NCBI RefSeq assembly: GCF_036038375.1
Contig: NZ_CP107935.1
Location: 8,308,001 to 8,372,000 of the forward strand
Source: Streptomyces sp. NBC_00414
GTDB lineage: Bacteria; Actinomycetota; Actinomycetes; Streptomycetales; Streptomycetaceae
DNA length: 64,000 bases
Direction: 5' to 3'
The position numbers were made by a program, and so were the translations under genes. A model generated the notes under the pieces. That model ran no database searches. It was not told the DNA's origin and saw only the letters and a list, made by a program, of their open reading frames with translations. This document shows, in pieces, positions 1 to 8,877 of this stretch; the first letter of the stretch is position 1; each line of letters begins with the position of its first letter.

Positions 1-44
1 GCATGCTGATCCTGACGCGCTGGTGGGACTTCTGGACCAGCTGA
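1..44 (+). CDS. 3' end of an upstream gene (possible VKOR-family protein)
   Basis: The window opens inside a reading frame (codons start at base 3) that ends at TGA 42-44. All visible codons have G or C at the third position, as expected for real Streptomyces coding sequence. The visible C-terminus is MLILTRWWDFWTS. A hydrophobic segment followed by an Arg-Trp-Trp-Asp-Phe-Trp tail resembles the C-terminus of actinobacterial vitamin K epoxide reductase (VKOR) membrane proteins, which help form disulfides. That assignment rests on a dozen residues and is tentative. The internal Met at base 3 is not proposed as a start. Confidence 0.4.
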   Translation, partial: MLILTRWWDFWTS

Positions 45-111
45 CGGAGCGGCCGGCTTGCGGGACAGGGGCCGGGGCGCGTTGTCAGTGGGGTGACATA
101 GGGTTTCGCAC

Positions 112-1467
112 GTGGAGCCCGACCTGTTTACCGCCGCAGCCGAGGAACGCCAGGAGAAGGACCCGTCCGGGAGCCCCCTGGCCGTCCGGATGCGCCCGCG
201 CACCCTCGACGAGGTCGAGGGCCAGCAGCATCTGCTGAAGCCGGGCTCGCCCCTGCGCAGACTCGTCGGCGAGGGCGGCGGCGGCCCGGCCGGACCCTCC
301 TCGGTGATCCTCTGGGGCCCGCCCGGCACCGGCAAGACGACCCTGGCGTACGTGGTCTCCAAGGCGACGAACAAGCGCTTCGTGGAGCTCTCCGCTATCA
401 CCGCGGGCGTCAAGGAGGTCCGCGCGGTCATCGAGGGCGCCCGCCGCGCCACCGGGGGCTACGGCAAGGAGACCGTCCTCTTCCTCGACGAGATCCACCG
501 CTTCAGCAAGGCCCAGCAGGACTCCCTGCTCCCGGCGGTCGAGAACCGCTGGGTGACGCTGATCGCGGCGACCACGGAGAACCCGTACTTCTCGATCATC
601 TCCCCGCTGCTGTCCCGCTCGCTGCTGCTCACCCTCGAACCGCTCACCGACGACGACCTGCGCGGGCTGCTGCGCCGGGCGCTCACCGACGAGCGCGGCC
701 TCAAGGGCGCCCTCACCCTCCCCGAGGACAGCGAGGAGCACCTCCTGCGGATCGCCGGCGGTGACGCCCGGCGTGCCCTCACCGCACTGGAGGCCGCCGC
801 CGGGGCGGCGCTCGACAAGAAGGACGCCGGGATCACCCTCCAGACCCTGGAGGAGACCGTCGACCGGGCCGCGGTGAAGTACGACCGCGACGGCGACCAG
901 CACTACGACGTGGCCAGCGCCCTGATCAAGTCGATCCGGGGCTCGGACGTCGACGCGGCACTGCACTACCTGGCCCGGATGATCGAGGCCGGCGAGGACC
1001 CCCGGTTCATCGCCCGGCGGCTGATGATCTCCGCCAGCGAGGACATCGGCCTCGCCGATCCGAACGCCCTGCCGACCGCCGTCGCGGCCGCCCAGGCCGT
1101 CGCCATGATCGGCTTCCCCGAGGCCGCGCTCACCCTCAGCCACGCCACCATCGCCCTCGCCCTGGCCCCGAAGTCGAACGCCGCGACGACGGCGATCGGC
1201 GCCGCCATGGAGGACGTCCGCAAGGGCCACGCGGGACCCGTGCCGATGCACCTGCGCGACGGGCACTACAAGGGCGCGGCCAAGCTCGGCCACGCGCAGG
1301 GGTACGTGTATCCGCACGACCTGCCCGAAGGCATCGCCGCCCAGCAGTACGCGCCCGAGGAGCTCAAGGACCGCGAGTACTACACGCCGACCCGGCACGG
1401 CGCCGAGGCGCGCTACGCGGACGCGGTGGAGTGGACGAGGAAGCACCTCGGTCGAGGACGGCCCTGA
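112..1467 (+). CDS. rarA: Replication-associated recombination protein A (RarA/MgsA), AAA+ ATPase
   Basis: This 451-aa AAA+ clamp-loader-like ATPase acts at stalled or gapped replication forks. Walker A is GPPGTGKT (residues 69-76) and Walker B is LFLDEIH (about 123-129), followed by a sensor segment with TTENP. The C-terminal half carries the RarA-specific tetramerisation region with SEDIGLADP and the HYKGAAKLGHAQGYVYPHD block. Length is normal for the family. The start is GTG at 112. No good Shine-Dalgarno lies upstream, but a TAGGGT -10-like hexamer at 99-104 ends 7 nt before the GTG, so the mRNA may be leaderless. Function is firm from the motifs; the start is fairly sure. Confidence 0.95.
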   Translation: MEPDLFTAAAEERQEKDPSGSPLAVRMRPRTLDEVEGQQHLLKPGSPLRRLVGEGGGGPAGPSSVILWGPPGTGKTTLAYVVSKATNKRFVELSAITAGVKEVRAVIEGARRATGGYGKETVLFLDEIHRFSKAQQDSLLPAVENRWVTLIAATTENPYFSIISPLLSRSLLLTLEPLTDDDLRGLLRRALTDERGLKGALTLPEDSEEHLLRIAGGDARRALTALEAAAGAALDKKDAGITLQTLEETVDRAAVKYDRDGDQHYDVASALIKSIRGSDVDAALHYLARMIEAGEDPRFIARRLMISASEDIGLADPNALPTAVAAAQAVAMIGFPEAALTLSHATIALALAPKSNAATTAIGAAMEDVRKGHAGPVPMHLRDGHYKGAAKLGHAQGYVYPHDLPEGIAAQQYAPEELKDREYYTPTRHGAEARYADAVEWTRKHLGRGRP

Positions 1468-1796
1468 TCACCTGTAGACTCTCCGAAGCGCTGCGTCCCG
1501 TGTCCGGCTCCGGTCGGCACCACCAGAACGGGACATGCAGCCGGAGCCCCCACCCCCGGGTGAGGAATCCAGGAGCGTCGCGCACCGTCGAAGGTGTCGC
1601 GGGCAGCCCATCACCCTCTCGGAATTCTCCGGGAACCGGTCGGTGGGCCACTCGCGTGCTGCACATGTGCCCAGCTCAGGGAGCGGCTGCCCGCCAGGTC
1701 CGTCAGGACCCGAAGGGTTTCCCTGGCTGCGGATGCGACCTCCCCTAACCACTGGTGAAGCCGTATTCACATCAGAAATCACGAGGTGTTTGGTTC
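1468..1796 (+). other. rpsD leader/promoter region (329 bp, no gene)
   Basis: I see no convincing gene here. A TAGACT hexamer at 1475-1480 is a possible -10, but no good -35 lies in front of it. The part next to rpsD holds the Shine-Dalgarno ACGAGGTG (about 1781-1788) and a short inverted repeat, GTGAA/TTCAC (about 1755-1770). Ribosomal protein S4 represses its own mRNA in other bacteria, so a structured leader is possible, but I cannot fold a convincing S4 site by eye. Confidence 0.4.
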
Positions 1797-2411
1797 ATGA
1801 CGAACCAGTCCCGCCCCAAGGTCAAGAAGTCGCGTGCCCTCGGCATCGCGCTGACCCCGAAGGCCGTCAAGTACTTCGAGGCGCGCCCGTACCCGCCCGG
1901 CGAGCACGGCCGTGGCCGCAAGCAGAACTCGGACTACAAGGTCCGTCTGCTGGAGAAGCAGCGTCTGCGCGCGCAGTACGACGTGTCCGAGCGTCAGCTC
2001 GTCCGCGCGTACGAGCGTGCCGCCAAGACGCAGGGCAAGACCGGTGAGGCCCTGGTCATCGAGCTGGAGCGTCGTCTCGACGCGCTGGTTCTTCGTTCGG
2101 GCATCGCCCGCACGATCTACCAGGCCCGCCAGATGGTCGTGCACGGCCACATCGAGGTCAACGGTGGCAAGGTCGACAAGCCGTCCTTCCGCGTCAAGCC
2201 CGACGACGTCGTGATGGTCCGCGAGCGCAGCCGCAGCAAGACCCTGTTCGAGGTCGCCCGTGCCGGTGGGTTCGCCCCCGACGGTGAGACCCCGCGCTAC
2301 CTCCAGGTGAACCTCGGCGCCCTGGCGTTCCGCCTGGACCGCGAGCCGAACCGCAAGGAAATCCCGGTCATCTGCGACGAGCAGCTCGTCGTCGAGTACT
2401 ACGCCCGCTGA
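1797..2411 (+). CDS. rpsD: 30S ribosomal protein S4
   Basis: Primary 16S rRNA-binding protein of the 30S body, 204 aa, needed for early small-subunit assembly and translational accuracy. The N-terminus (SRPKVKKSRALGIALTPK) lacks the four-cysteine zinc site of zinc-type S4, so this is a cysteine-free paralogue type. The S4 RNA-binding domain lies at about 94-155 (RRLDALVLRSG, ARQMVVHGHIEVNG). An in-frame ATG at 1755 would add 14 residues. ATG 1797 is chosen because it has ACGAGGTG about 9 nt upstream and gives the standard S4 N-terminus. The gene stands alone, ahead of a convergent ATPase gene. Confidence 0.98.
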   Translation: MTNQSRPKVKKSRALGIALTPKAVKYFEARPYPPGEHGRGRKQNSDYKVRLLEKQRLRAQYDVSERQLVRAYERAAKTQGKTGEALVIELERRLDALVLRSGIARTIYQARQMVVHGHIEVNGGKVDKPSFRVKPDDVVMVRERSRSKTLFEVARAGGFAPDGETPRYLQVNLGALAFRLDREPNRKEIPVICDEQLVVEYYAR

Positions 2412-2412
2412 T

Positions 2413-2446
2413 CAGGCGCAGTACCGCACCACCGGCCTAGCGCCTG
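2413..2446. terminator. Bidirectional terminator candidate after rpsD
   Basis: Perfect 7-bp arms CAGGCGC (2413-2419) and GCGCCTG (2440-2446) enclose a 20-nt loop in the 38-bp gap between the convergent rpsD and the minus-strand ATPase gene. A CTTTC tract follows on the + side. Confidence 0.5.
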
Positions 2447-2449
2447 CTT

Positions 2450-4660
2450 TCAGCCCGTCGCCTCCTCACCCTCGCGGGTGGGCGAGGCGGCGGGTTCTCG
2501 CATGTCCGGGGGTGCCGGGATGCCGCGCGGCGCGGGTGCCGCGCCGAGTGCCTCCTGCCGGGGGTGCCCCAGCGCCCGGACCACCGCCGCCTGCCGGCCC
2601 AGCCGCGCCCCGTCCCGTACGCACTCCTCGTACCGCTCGTCGCCCAGCCGCTCCCGGGCCGTCTCCTCGCACTGCTCGTGCGGGGCGTTGTAATAGGCGG
2701 AGCCGAACAGGGGCAGGCCCACCGACGGCCACATCCGGGAGGCGGAACCCTGGAGCACCGCAGCCTCGGCGGCGTCGCCCTCCGTCACGGTGACCAGCGC
2801 GAGCAGTTCCACCGCCAGCACCGTGCCGAGCAGGTCGTGGAAGACATGTGTGATGTCCAGGCACTCCGTCAGCAACTGCCGGGCCCCGGGCAGATCGGCC
2901 TCGGTCCAGGCCGCGTACGCCAGCACGTACAGCGCGTACGCCAGCGACCAGCGCTCCCCGTGGTCCACGCAGACCCGGCGCACCTCCTCGCACAGCCGCA
3001 CCGCATCCGGCAGATCGCCCTGGAAGGCCAGCGCCATCGCCAGCTCGACCTGCCCCATCAGGACGTTGCTGTTGAGCTCGCCGATGTCGTGATAGCGGTC
3101 GAGCGCCGAGCGCAGCAGCGTCTCCGCGCGGGGCATGTCGTCGGTGACCAGGGCCAGGCAGCCGGTGCGGTGCTCGGCGTAGGCGAGCGCGGTGAAGTCA
3201 CCGGAACGTTCCGCCGTCCGACGGCACTCGTCGAGCGCGGCGACCGCGGGCACGGTGTCGCCCTGGAGGATCGCCACATAGCCGAGCACCCACAGTGCCT
3301 TCAGCCGGGAGCGCTCGTGCTCGGTGTCCAGCTCCACGCTCCGCTCCAGCCAGTGCCGCCCCTCCGACAGCCGCCCGCAGCCCACCCAGTAGAACCAGAG
3401 GGTCCCCGCGAGGTACTGGCCCAGATGTCCGCCGTCCGGCTCGCTCAGACAGTGCTCCAGGGCGCGGCGCAGGTTCGGCAGCTCCGCCTCCACCCGCGCG
3501 GCCACCTCACGCTGCCGGGGCGAGAACCAGTCCAGCTCGCCCCACGTCGCGAGCCCCATGTACCAGTCGCGGTGGCGCCGCCGGAGCCGCTCCCCGTCCT
3601 CTGTGGCCTCCAGCCAGTCCGCCCCGTACGCCCGGACCGTGTCCAGCATCCGGTAGCGCACCCCGGCCGCCGTCTCCTCACGGGTGATCACCGACTGGGC
3701 CAGCAGCTCGCCGAGCACGTCGAGGATGTTGTCGGGGTGCAGCCCGTCGCCCCCGCACACGTACTCCACGGACTCCAGGTCGAACCGCCCGGCGAACACC
3801 GAGAGCCGCGACCACATCAGCCGCTCCTGCGGTGTGCACAGTTCATGGCTCCAGCCGATCGCCGTACGCAGGGTCTGATGTCGCGGCAGCATGTCGCGCC
3901 CCCCGCCCGTGAGCAGCCGGAAGCGGTCGTCGAGCCGGGCCAGCAACTGGGCGGGGGAGAGGGCCCGCAGCCGTCCCGCGGCCAGCTCGACCGCGAGCGG
4001 GACACCGTCCAGCCGCCGGCAGATCTCCCGCACGTCCGCGCGGTTGCCGTCGTGCAGGGTGAAACCCGGTGTGCCGGCGGCGGCCCGGTCCGCGAACAGC
4101 TCGGCCGCCTCCCGCTCGGTCAGCGGCGCCAGCGGGAACAGCTGCTCGCCCTCCACCGAGAGCGGCCTGCGCCCTACCGCGAGCACCCGCAGGCCCGCCG
4201 AGCGTCTCAGCAGCTCACCGACCAGCGACGCGCACGCGTCGACCAGATGCTCGAACCCGTCGAGCACGAGCAGGAGCCGGCGCTCCGCGAGATGTTCGAG
4301 CAGGACCTGGCGCGGCGGCCGCGAGGTGTGATCCGTCAGCCCCAGCGCCTCCACGACCGCGTACTCGACGAGTTCCGGCTCGCGCAGCGCGGCCAGCTCC
4401 ACCCGCCACACCCCGTCGCGCGGCCGGACCAGGGCCGCCGCGCGCGCCGCCAGCCGCGACTTGCCGACTCCGCCCGGGCCCGTCACCGTCACCAGCCGCT
4501 CGGCGTCGAGGGCCGTGCCCAGCTGCGTCAGTTCGGCCGAGCGGCCCACGAACGAGTTGAGCTCCAGAGGCAGATTGCCGGCCCGGTGACCGCCCGCCCC
4601 CGCACCGGAACGCTGAGAACCATGAGAACGCGACATAGGCAACGGAGCGTACTCACCCAT
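2450..4660 (-). CDS. STAND/NB-ARC ATPase with TPR-like repeats, AfsR-related but no DNA-binding domain
   Basis: A 736-aa protein with the ATPase core of AfsR/LuxR-type STAND regulators. It has an FVGR entry motif (37-40), Walker A GPGGVGKS (61-68) and a Walker B-like VLDGFEHL (about 132-139). After that come a winged-helix-like region (YRMLDTVRAYG) and a long alpha-helical region resembling TPR repeats. The SARP/BTAD N-terminus and the LuxR HTH C-terminus usual in such regulators are both absent: the protein starts just before the NTPase and ends in a Pro/Glu-rich tail. TTG at 4675 is possible, but ATG 4660 has GGAG 5 nt upstream and is preferred. It may act by protein-protein signalling. Target unknown. 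Confidence 0.75.
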   Translation of the reverse strand: MGEYAPLPMSRSHGSQRSGAGAGGHRAGNLPLELNSFVGRSAELTQLGTALDAERLVTVTGPGGVGKSRLAARAAALVRPRDGVWRVELAALREPELVEYAVVEALGLTDHTSRPPRQVLLEHLAERRLLLVLDGFEHLVDACASLVGELLRRSAGLRVLAVGRRPLSVEGEQLFPLAPLTEREAAELFADRAAAGTPGFTLHDGNRADVREICRRLDGVPLAVELAAGRLRALSPAQLLARLDDRFRLLTGGGRDMLPRHQTLRTAIGWSHELCTPQERLMWSRLSVFAGRFDLESVEYVCGGDGLHPDNILDVLGELLAQSVITREETAAGVRYRMLDTVRAYGADWLEATEDGERLRRRHRDWYMGLATWGELDWFSPRQREVAARVEAELPNLRRALEHCLSEPDGGHLGQYLAGTLWFYWVGCGRLSEGRHWLERSVELDTEHERSRLKALWVLGYVAILQGDTVPAVAALDECRRTAERSGDFTALAYAEHRTGCLALVTDDMPRAETLLRSALDRYHDIGELNSNVLMGQVELAMALAFQGDLPDAVRLCEEVRRVCVDHGERWSLAYALYVLAYAAWTEADLPGARQLLTECLDITHVFHDLLGTVLAVELLALVTVTEGDAAEAAVLQGSASRMWPSVGLPLFGSAYYNAPHEQCEETARERLGDERYEECVRDGARLGRQAAVVRALGHPRQEALGAAPAPRGIPAPPDMREPAASPTREGEEATG

Positions 4661-4796
4661 ACGCACTCCGTACAATCGCTTCGCGCAACTCCGGTTCCGG
4701 CGGACGGTAATCCGGTACGGAGCCGCGGCCCCGGCGCGATAGGGTCACAGGACGACTTTTCGATGGTGAGGCACGAATTCAGGGAGCGGGTGCGCA

Positions 4797-5234
4797 GTGT
4801 CCGGTGGTGAGGTGGCCGGGATCCTGGTGGCCGTCTTCTGGGCGATCCTGGTCTCCTTCCTCGCGGTGGCACTCGCGAGGCTGGCCCAGACGCTCAGGGC
4901 GACCACCAAGCTCGTCGCGGACGTGACCGAACAGACGGTCCCGCTCCTCGCGGACGCCTCCGCGGCCGTGCGCTCCGCGCAGACACAGATCGAGCGGGTC
5001 GACGCCATCGCGTCGGACGTCCAGGAGGTCACGTCGAACGCGTCGGCGCTCTCCTCGACCGTCGCCTCGACCTTCGGTGGCCCGCTGGTGAAGGTCGCGG
5101 CGTTCGGCTACGGCGTGCGCCGGGCCATGAGCGGCGGCCGCCGCGAGGACGAGCCCGCCAAGCCCACGCGACGCACTGTGATCGTGGGCCGCACCGTCCC
5201 GTCGGCGCGACGGGGAAAGCGGAAGAAGGACTGA
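4797..5234 (+). CDS. DUF948-family membrane-anchored coiled-coil protein
   Basis: A 145-aa protein with one N-terminal membrane helix (about 6-27), then a long amphipathic helix rich in Ala, Thr, Val and Gln (about 28-95) typical of DUF948, and a basic tail (RRGKRKKD). Biochemical role unknown; family members are envelope-associated. GTG 4797 follows GGGAGCGGG. It is the first gene of the + strand run into alaS, with the next gene only 4 nt after its stop. Its promoter must lie in the 136-bp gap shared with the divergent ATPase gene. Confidence 0.8.
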   Translation: MSGGEVAGILVAVFWAILVSFLAVALARLAQTLRATTKLVADVTEQTVPLLADASAAVRSAQTQIERVDAIASDVQEVTSNASALSSTVASTFGGPLVKVAAFGYGVRRAMSGGRREDEPAKPTRRTVIVGRTVPSARRGKRKKD

Positions 5235-5238
5235 CGCG

Positions 5239-5607
5239 ATGTTCCGCCGTACGTTCTGGTTCACCGCGGGCGCAGCCGCCGGCGTGTGGGCCACCACCAA
5301 GGTCAACCGCAAGATCAGGCAGCTGACGCCCGAGAGCCTGGCGGCGCAGGCCGCCAACAAGGCGATCGAAGCGGGCCACCGCCTCAAGGACTTCGCACTC
5401 GACGTCCGTGACGGCATGGCCCAGCGCGAGGCGGAACTCGGTGAGGCCCTCGGGCTGAACGCCGACCCCGAACTGCCGTCCCCGCGCGATGTCGCAGCCC
5501 TGGAGAACGGCAGCGACCCCCGGCACGGCAAGAATGCGAAGTACAGCAAGAACCCGACGTACGTCGAGAGGTCGACGTACTCGTACAACCGGAATGAGGA
5601 CCACTGA
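5239..5607 (+). CDS. DUF6167-like small membrane-associated protein
   Basis: A 122-aa protein with a short hydrophobic N-terminus (FRRTFWFTAGAAAGVWATTKV), an amphipathic helix (about 25-75) and a polar Tyr/Asn/Lys-rich tail. Its TGA overlaps the alaS ATG by one base (TGATG), so translation of the two is probably coupled. The pairing of this gene with the DUF948 gene ahead of alaS is a conserved Streptomyces arrangement as far as I recall. No enzymatic motif is visible and the function is unknown. Confidence 0.75.
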   Translation: MFRRTFWFTAGAAAGVWATTKVNRKIRQLTPESLAAQAANKAIEAGHRLKDFALDVRDGMAQREAELGEALGLNADPELPSPRDVAALENGSDPRHGKNAKYSKNPTYVERSTYSYNRNEDH

Positions 5608-8279
5608 TGGAGTCGGCCGAGATTCGTCGCCGCTGGTTGAGCTTCTTCGAGGAGCGCGGGCACACCGTCGTCCCTTCGGCGTCGCTCATCGCGGACGACC
5701 CGACTCTCCTCCTGGTCCCGGCCGGCATGGTTCCCTTCAAGCCGTACTTCCTCGGTGAGGTCAAGCCCCCCTTCGCCCGCGCCACCAGCGTCCAGAAGTG
5801 CGTCCGGACACCGGACATCGAAGAGGTCGGCAAGACCACCCGGCACGGCACGTTCTTCCAGATGTGCGGCAACTTCTCCTTCGGCGACTACTTCAAGGAA
5901 GGCGCCATCAAGTACGCCTGGGAGCTGCTGACCAGCCCTCAGGACAAGGGTGGTTACGGCCTGGAGCCGGAGAAGCTCTGGATCACCGTGTACCTGGAGG
6001 ACGACGAGGCCGAGCGCATCTGGCACGAGGTCGTCGGCGTCCCCAAGGAGCGCATCCAGCGCCTCGGCAAGAAGGACAACTACTGGTCCATGGGCGTCCC
6101 GGGCCCCTGCGGCCCGTGTTCCGAGATCAACTACGACCGCGGCCCCGAGTTCGGCGTCGAGGGCGGCCCTGCCGTCAACGACGAGCGGTACGTGGAGATC
6201 TGGAACCTCGTCTTCATGCAGTACGAGCGCGGCGAGGGCACCTCGAAGGAGGACTTCGAGATCCTCGGCGACCTGCCGAGCAAGAACATCGACACCGGCC
6301 TCGGCCTGGAACGCCTCGCCATGATCCTGCAGGGCGTGCAGAACCTGTACGAGATCGACACCTCCATGGCCGTCATCAGGAAGGCCACCGAGCTGACCGG
6401 TGTCGAGTACGGCGCCGCCCACGGTTCCGACGTCTCCCTGCGCGTGGTCACCGACCACATGCGGACGTCCGTGATGCTCATCGGCGACGGCGTCTCCCCG
6501 GGCAACGAGGGCCGCGGTTACGTGCTGCGCCGCATCATGCGCCGCGCCATCCGCAACATGCGGCTGCTCGGCGCCACCGGACCGGTCGTGCAGGACCTCG
6601 TCGACGTCGTCATCGAGATGATGGGCCGGCAGTACCCGGAGCTCGTCTCCGACCGCAAGCGCATCGAGACCGTCGCCCTCGCCGAGGAGGCCGCCTTCCT
6701 CAAGGCGCTGAAGGGCGGCACCAACATCCTCGACACCGCCGTGACGGAGACCAAGGCCTCCGGAGGCACCGTCCTCTCCGGCGACAAGGCCTTCCTGCTC
6801 CACGACACCTGGGGCTTCCCGATCGACCTCACCCTGGAAATGGCCTCCGAACAGGGCCTCTCCGTGGACGAGGACGGCTTCCGGCGCCTGATGAAGGAGC
6901 AGCGGGAGCGCGCCAAGGCCGACGCCAAGGCCAAGAAGACCGGTCACGCCGACATGGGCGCCTACCGCGAGATCGCCGACGCCGCCGGCGAGACCGACTT
7001 CATCGGCTACACGAGCACCGAGGGCGAGTCCACGGTTGTCGGCATCCTCGTCGACGGTGCCTCCTCGCCGGCCGCCATCGAGGGCGACGAGGTCGAGATC
7101 GTCCTGGACCGCACCCCGTTCTACGCCGAGGGCGGCGGCCAGATCGGCGACACCGGCCGCATCAGGATCGACACCGGCGCCGTGATCGAGGTCAGGGACT
7201 GCCAGAAGCCCGTCCCCGGGGTGTACGTCCACAAGGGCGTCGTCCAGGTCGGCGAGGTGACCGTCGGAGCCAAGGCCCAGGCCGTCATCGACGTGCGCCG
7301 CCGCACGGCCATCGCCCGCGCCCACTCGGCCACGCACCTCACCCACCAGGCCCTGCGCGACGCCCTGGGCCCGACGGCCGCCCAGGCCGGTTCCGAGAAC
7401 CAGCCAGGCCGCTTCCGCTTCGACTTCGGCTCCCCGTCCGCCGTGCCCACGGCCGTGATGACGGACGTCGAGCAGAAGATCAACGAGGTGCTCACCCGCG
7501 ACCTCGACGTCCACGCCGAGGTCCTGAGCATCGACGAGGCCAAGAAGCAGGGCGCCATCGCCGAGTTCGGCGAGAAGTACGGCGAGCGGGTGCGCGTCGT
7601 CACCATCGGCGACTTCTCCAAGGAGCTGTGCGGCGGCACGCACGTGCACAACACCTCCCAGCTCGGCCTGGTGAAGCTGCTCGGCGAGTCGTCGATCGGT
7701 TCGGGTGTACGCCGTATCGAGGCCCTGGTGGGTGTCGACGCCTACAACTTCCTCGCCCGCGAGCACACGGTCGTCGCCCAGCTCCAGGAGCTGATCAAGG
7801 GCCGTCCGGAGGAGCTTCCGGAGAAGGTTTCGGCCATGCTCGGCAAGCTGAAGGACGCCGAGAAGGAGATCGAGAAGTTCCGCGCGGAGAAGGTCCTCCA
7901 GGCCGCCGCCGGTCTCGCCGGGTCCGCCAAGGACGTACGCGGCGTCGCCGTGGTCACCGGGCAGGTCCCGGACGGCACGAGCGCCGACGACCTGCGCAAG
8001 CTGGTCCTCGACGTGCGCGGCCGTATCCAGGGCGGACGGGCCGTCGTGGTCGCCCTGTTCACCGCCGTGGGCGGCAAGCCGCTCACGGTCATCGCCACCA
8101 ACGAGGCCGCCCGCGAGCGCGGCCTCAAGGCCGGTGACCTGGTGCGCACGGCCGCCAAGACCCTCGGCGGCGGCGGTGGCGGCAAGCCCGACGTCGCTCA
8201 GGGCGGTGGCCAGAATCCGTCCGCCATCGGTGAGGCCGCCGACGCCGTCGAGCGGCTTGTGGCCGAGACCGCCAAGTGA
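5607..8279 (+). CDS. alaS: Alanyl-tRNA synthetase
   Basis: An 890-aa class II synthetase that charges tRNA-Ala, normal length. Visible in order are the catalytic domain (RRRWLSFFEERGH start, TSVQKCVRTPDIEEVG, FFQMCGNFSFGDYFK, GLGLERLA), the central tRNA-recognition helices, the editing domain with zinc ligands in HSATHLTH and CGGTHVHNT, and a C-terminal C-Ala domain with a glycine-rich stretch (LGGGGGGKPDVAQGGG). The upstream gene overlaps it by 1 nt, and ruvX starts within its stop region (GTGA), so the genes are read as one unit. Confidence 0.98.
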   Translation: MESAEIRRRWLSFFEERGHTVVPSASLIADDPTLLLVPAGMVPFKPYFLGEVKPPFARATSVQKCVRTPDIEEVGKTTRHGTFFQMCGNFSFGDYFKEGAIKYAWELLTSPQDKGGYGLEPEKLWITVYLEDDEAERIWHEVVGVPKERIQRLGKKDNYWSMGVPGPCGPCSEINYDRGPEFGVEGGPAVNDERYVEIWNLVFMQYERGEGTSKEDFEILGDLPSKNIDTGLGLERLAMILQGVQNLYEIDTSMAVIRKATELTGVEYGAAHGSDVSLRVVTDHMRTSVMLIGDGVSPGNEGRGYVLRRIMRRAIRNMRLLGATGPVVQDLVDVVIEMMGRQYPELVSDRKRIETVALAEEAAFLKALKGGTNILDTAVTETKASGGTVLSGDKAFLLHDTWGFPIDLTLEMASEQGLSVDEDGFRRLMKEQRERAKADAKAKKTGHADMGAYREIADAAGETDFIGYTSTEGESTVVGILVDGASSPAAIEGDEVEIVLDRTPFYAEGGGQIGDTGRIRIDTGAVIEVRDCQKPVPGVYVHKGVVQVGEVTVGAKAQAVIDVRRRTAIARAHSATHLTHQALRDALGPTAAQAGSENQPGRFRFDFGSPSAVPTAVMTDVEQKINEVLTRDLDVHAEVLSIDEAKKQGAIAEFGEKYGERVRVVTIGDFSKELCGGTHVHNTSQLGLVKLLGESSIGSGVRRIEALVGVDAYNFLAREHTVVAQLQELIKGRPEELPEKVSAMLGKLKDAEKEIEKFRAEKVLQAAAGLAGSAKDVRGVAVVTGQVPDGTSADDLRKLVLDVRGRIQGGRAVVVALFTAVGGKPLTVIATNEAARERGLKAGDLVRTAAKTLGGGGGGKPDVAQGGGQNPSAIGEAADAVERLVAETAK

Positions 8280-8761
8280 GCGACGGCGAGCGGGTCATGC
8301 GCCGCGGTCGCCGGCTCGCCGTCGACGTCGGGGACGCCCGGATCGGGGTCGCCTCCTGCGACCCCGACGGGATCCTCGCCACGCCGGTGGAGACCGTGCC
8401 GGGGCGCGACGTCCCGGCCGCCCACCGGCGCCTGAGGCAACTCGTCGAGGAGTACGAGCCGATCGAGGTCGTCGTCGGTCTTCCTCGCTCCCTCAAGGGG
8501 GGCGAGGGCCCGGCCGCGGTCAAGGTCCGCGCCTTCGCCCAGGAGCTCGCACGGGGCATCGCACCCATCCCGGTGCGCCTCGTGGACGAGAGGATGACCA
8601 CAGTGACGGCCAGTCAGGGACTGCGCGCCTCGGGCGTGAAGTCCAAGAAGGGCAGATCGGTCATCGACCAGGTGGCAGCCGTGATCATTCTCCAGCAGGC
8701 ACTGGAGTCCGAACGGGCGTCAGGCACATCCCCCGGCGAGGGCGTCGAAGTGGTCATCTGA
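8276..8761 (+). CDS. ruvX: RuvX/YqgF-family nuclease (pre-16S rRNA processing or Holliday junction resolvase)
   Basis: A 161-aa RNase H-fold protein. Metal-binding acidic residues sit in VDVGDARIG (about 16-24), in the VVGLPRSLKGGEG segment, and in the C-terminal DQVAAVIILQ segment. The family is annotated as a Holliday junction resolvase, but E. coli YqgF matures the 16S rRNA 5' end. GTG 8276 overlaps the alaS stop by 4 nt. A little longer than the usual 135-145 aa, because of a Gly/Ser/Glu C-terminal extension. Confidence 0.92.
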   Translation: MSDGERVMRRGRRLAVDVGDARIGVASCDPDGILATPVETVPGRDVPAAHRRLRQLVEEYEPIEVVVGLPRSLKGGEGPAAVKVRAFAQELARGIAPIPVRLVDERMTTVTASQGLRASGVKSKKGRSVIDQVAAVIILQQALESERASGTSPGEGVEVVI

Positions 8762-8877
8762 TCGCGGTACGGTAACGTTCCGCGCGATGCGGTGGTGTTC
8801 GAATAGCCTCCGCACAGGAGAGAGGCGACGGAAGCCCAGCCACCGCGCGACCACCGCCTCGCGGCTCTAGGGGATCG

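Noticed and set aside
1468..1796. Small ORFs between rarA and rpsD on both strands
   Set aside because: They overlap one another, lack a Shine-Dalgarno or codon bias, and run into rpsD in the wrong frame.
4779..7766. 995-codon open frame on the minus strand across alaS
   Set aside because: Antisense shadow of a high-GC gene; composition is that of a reversed codon pattern and alaS is unmistakable on the + strand.
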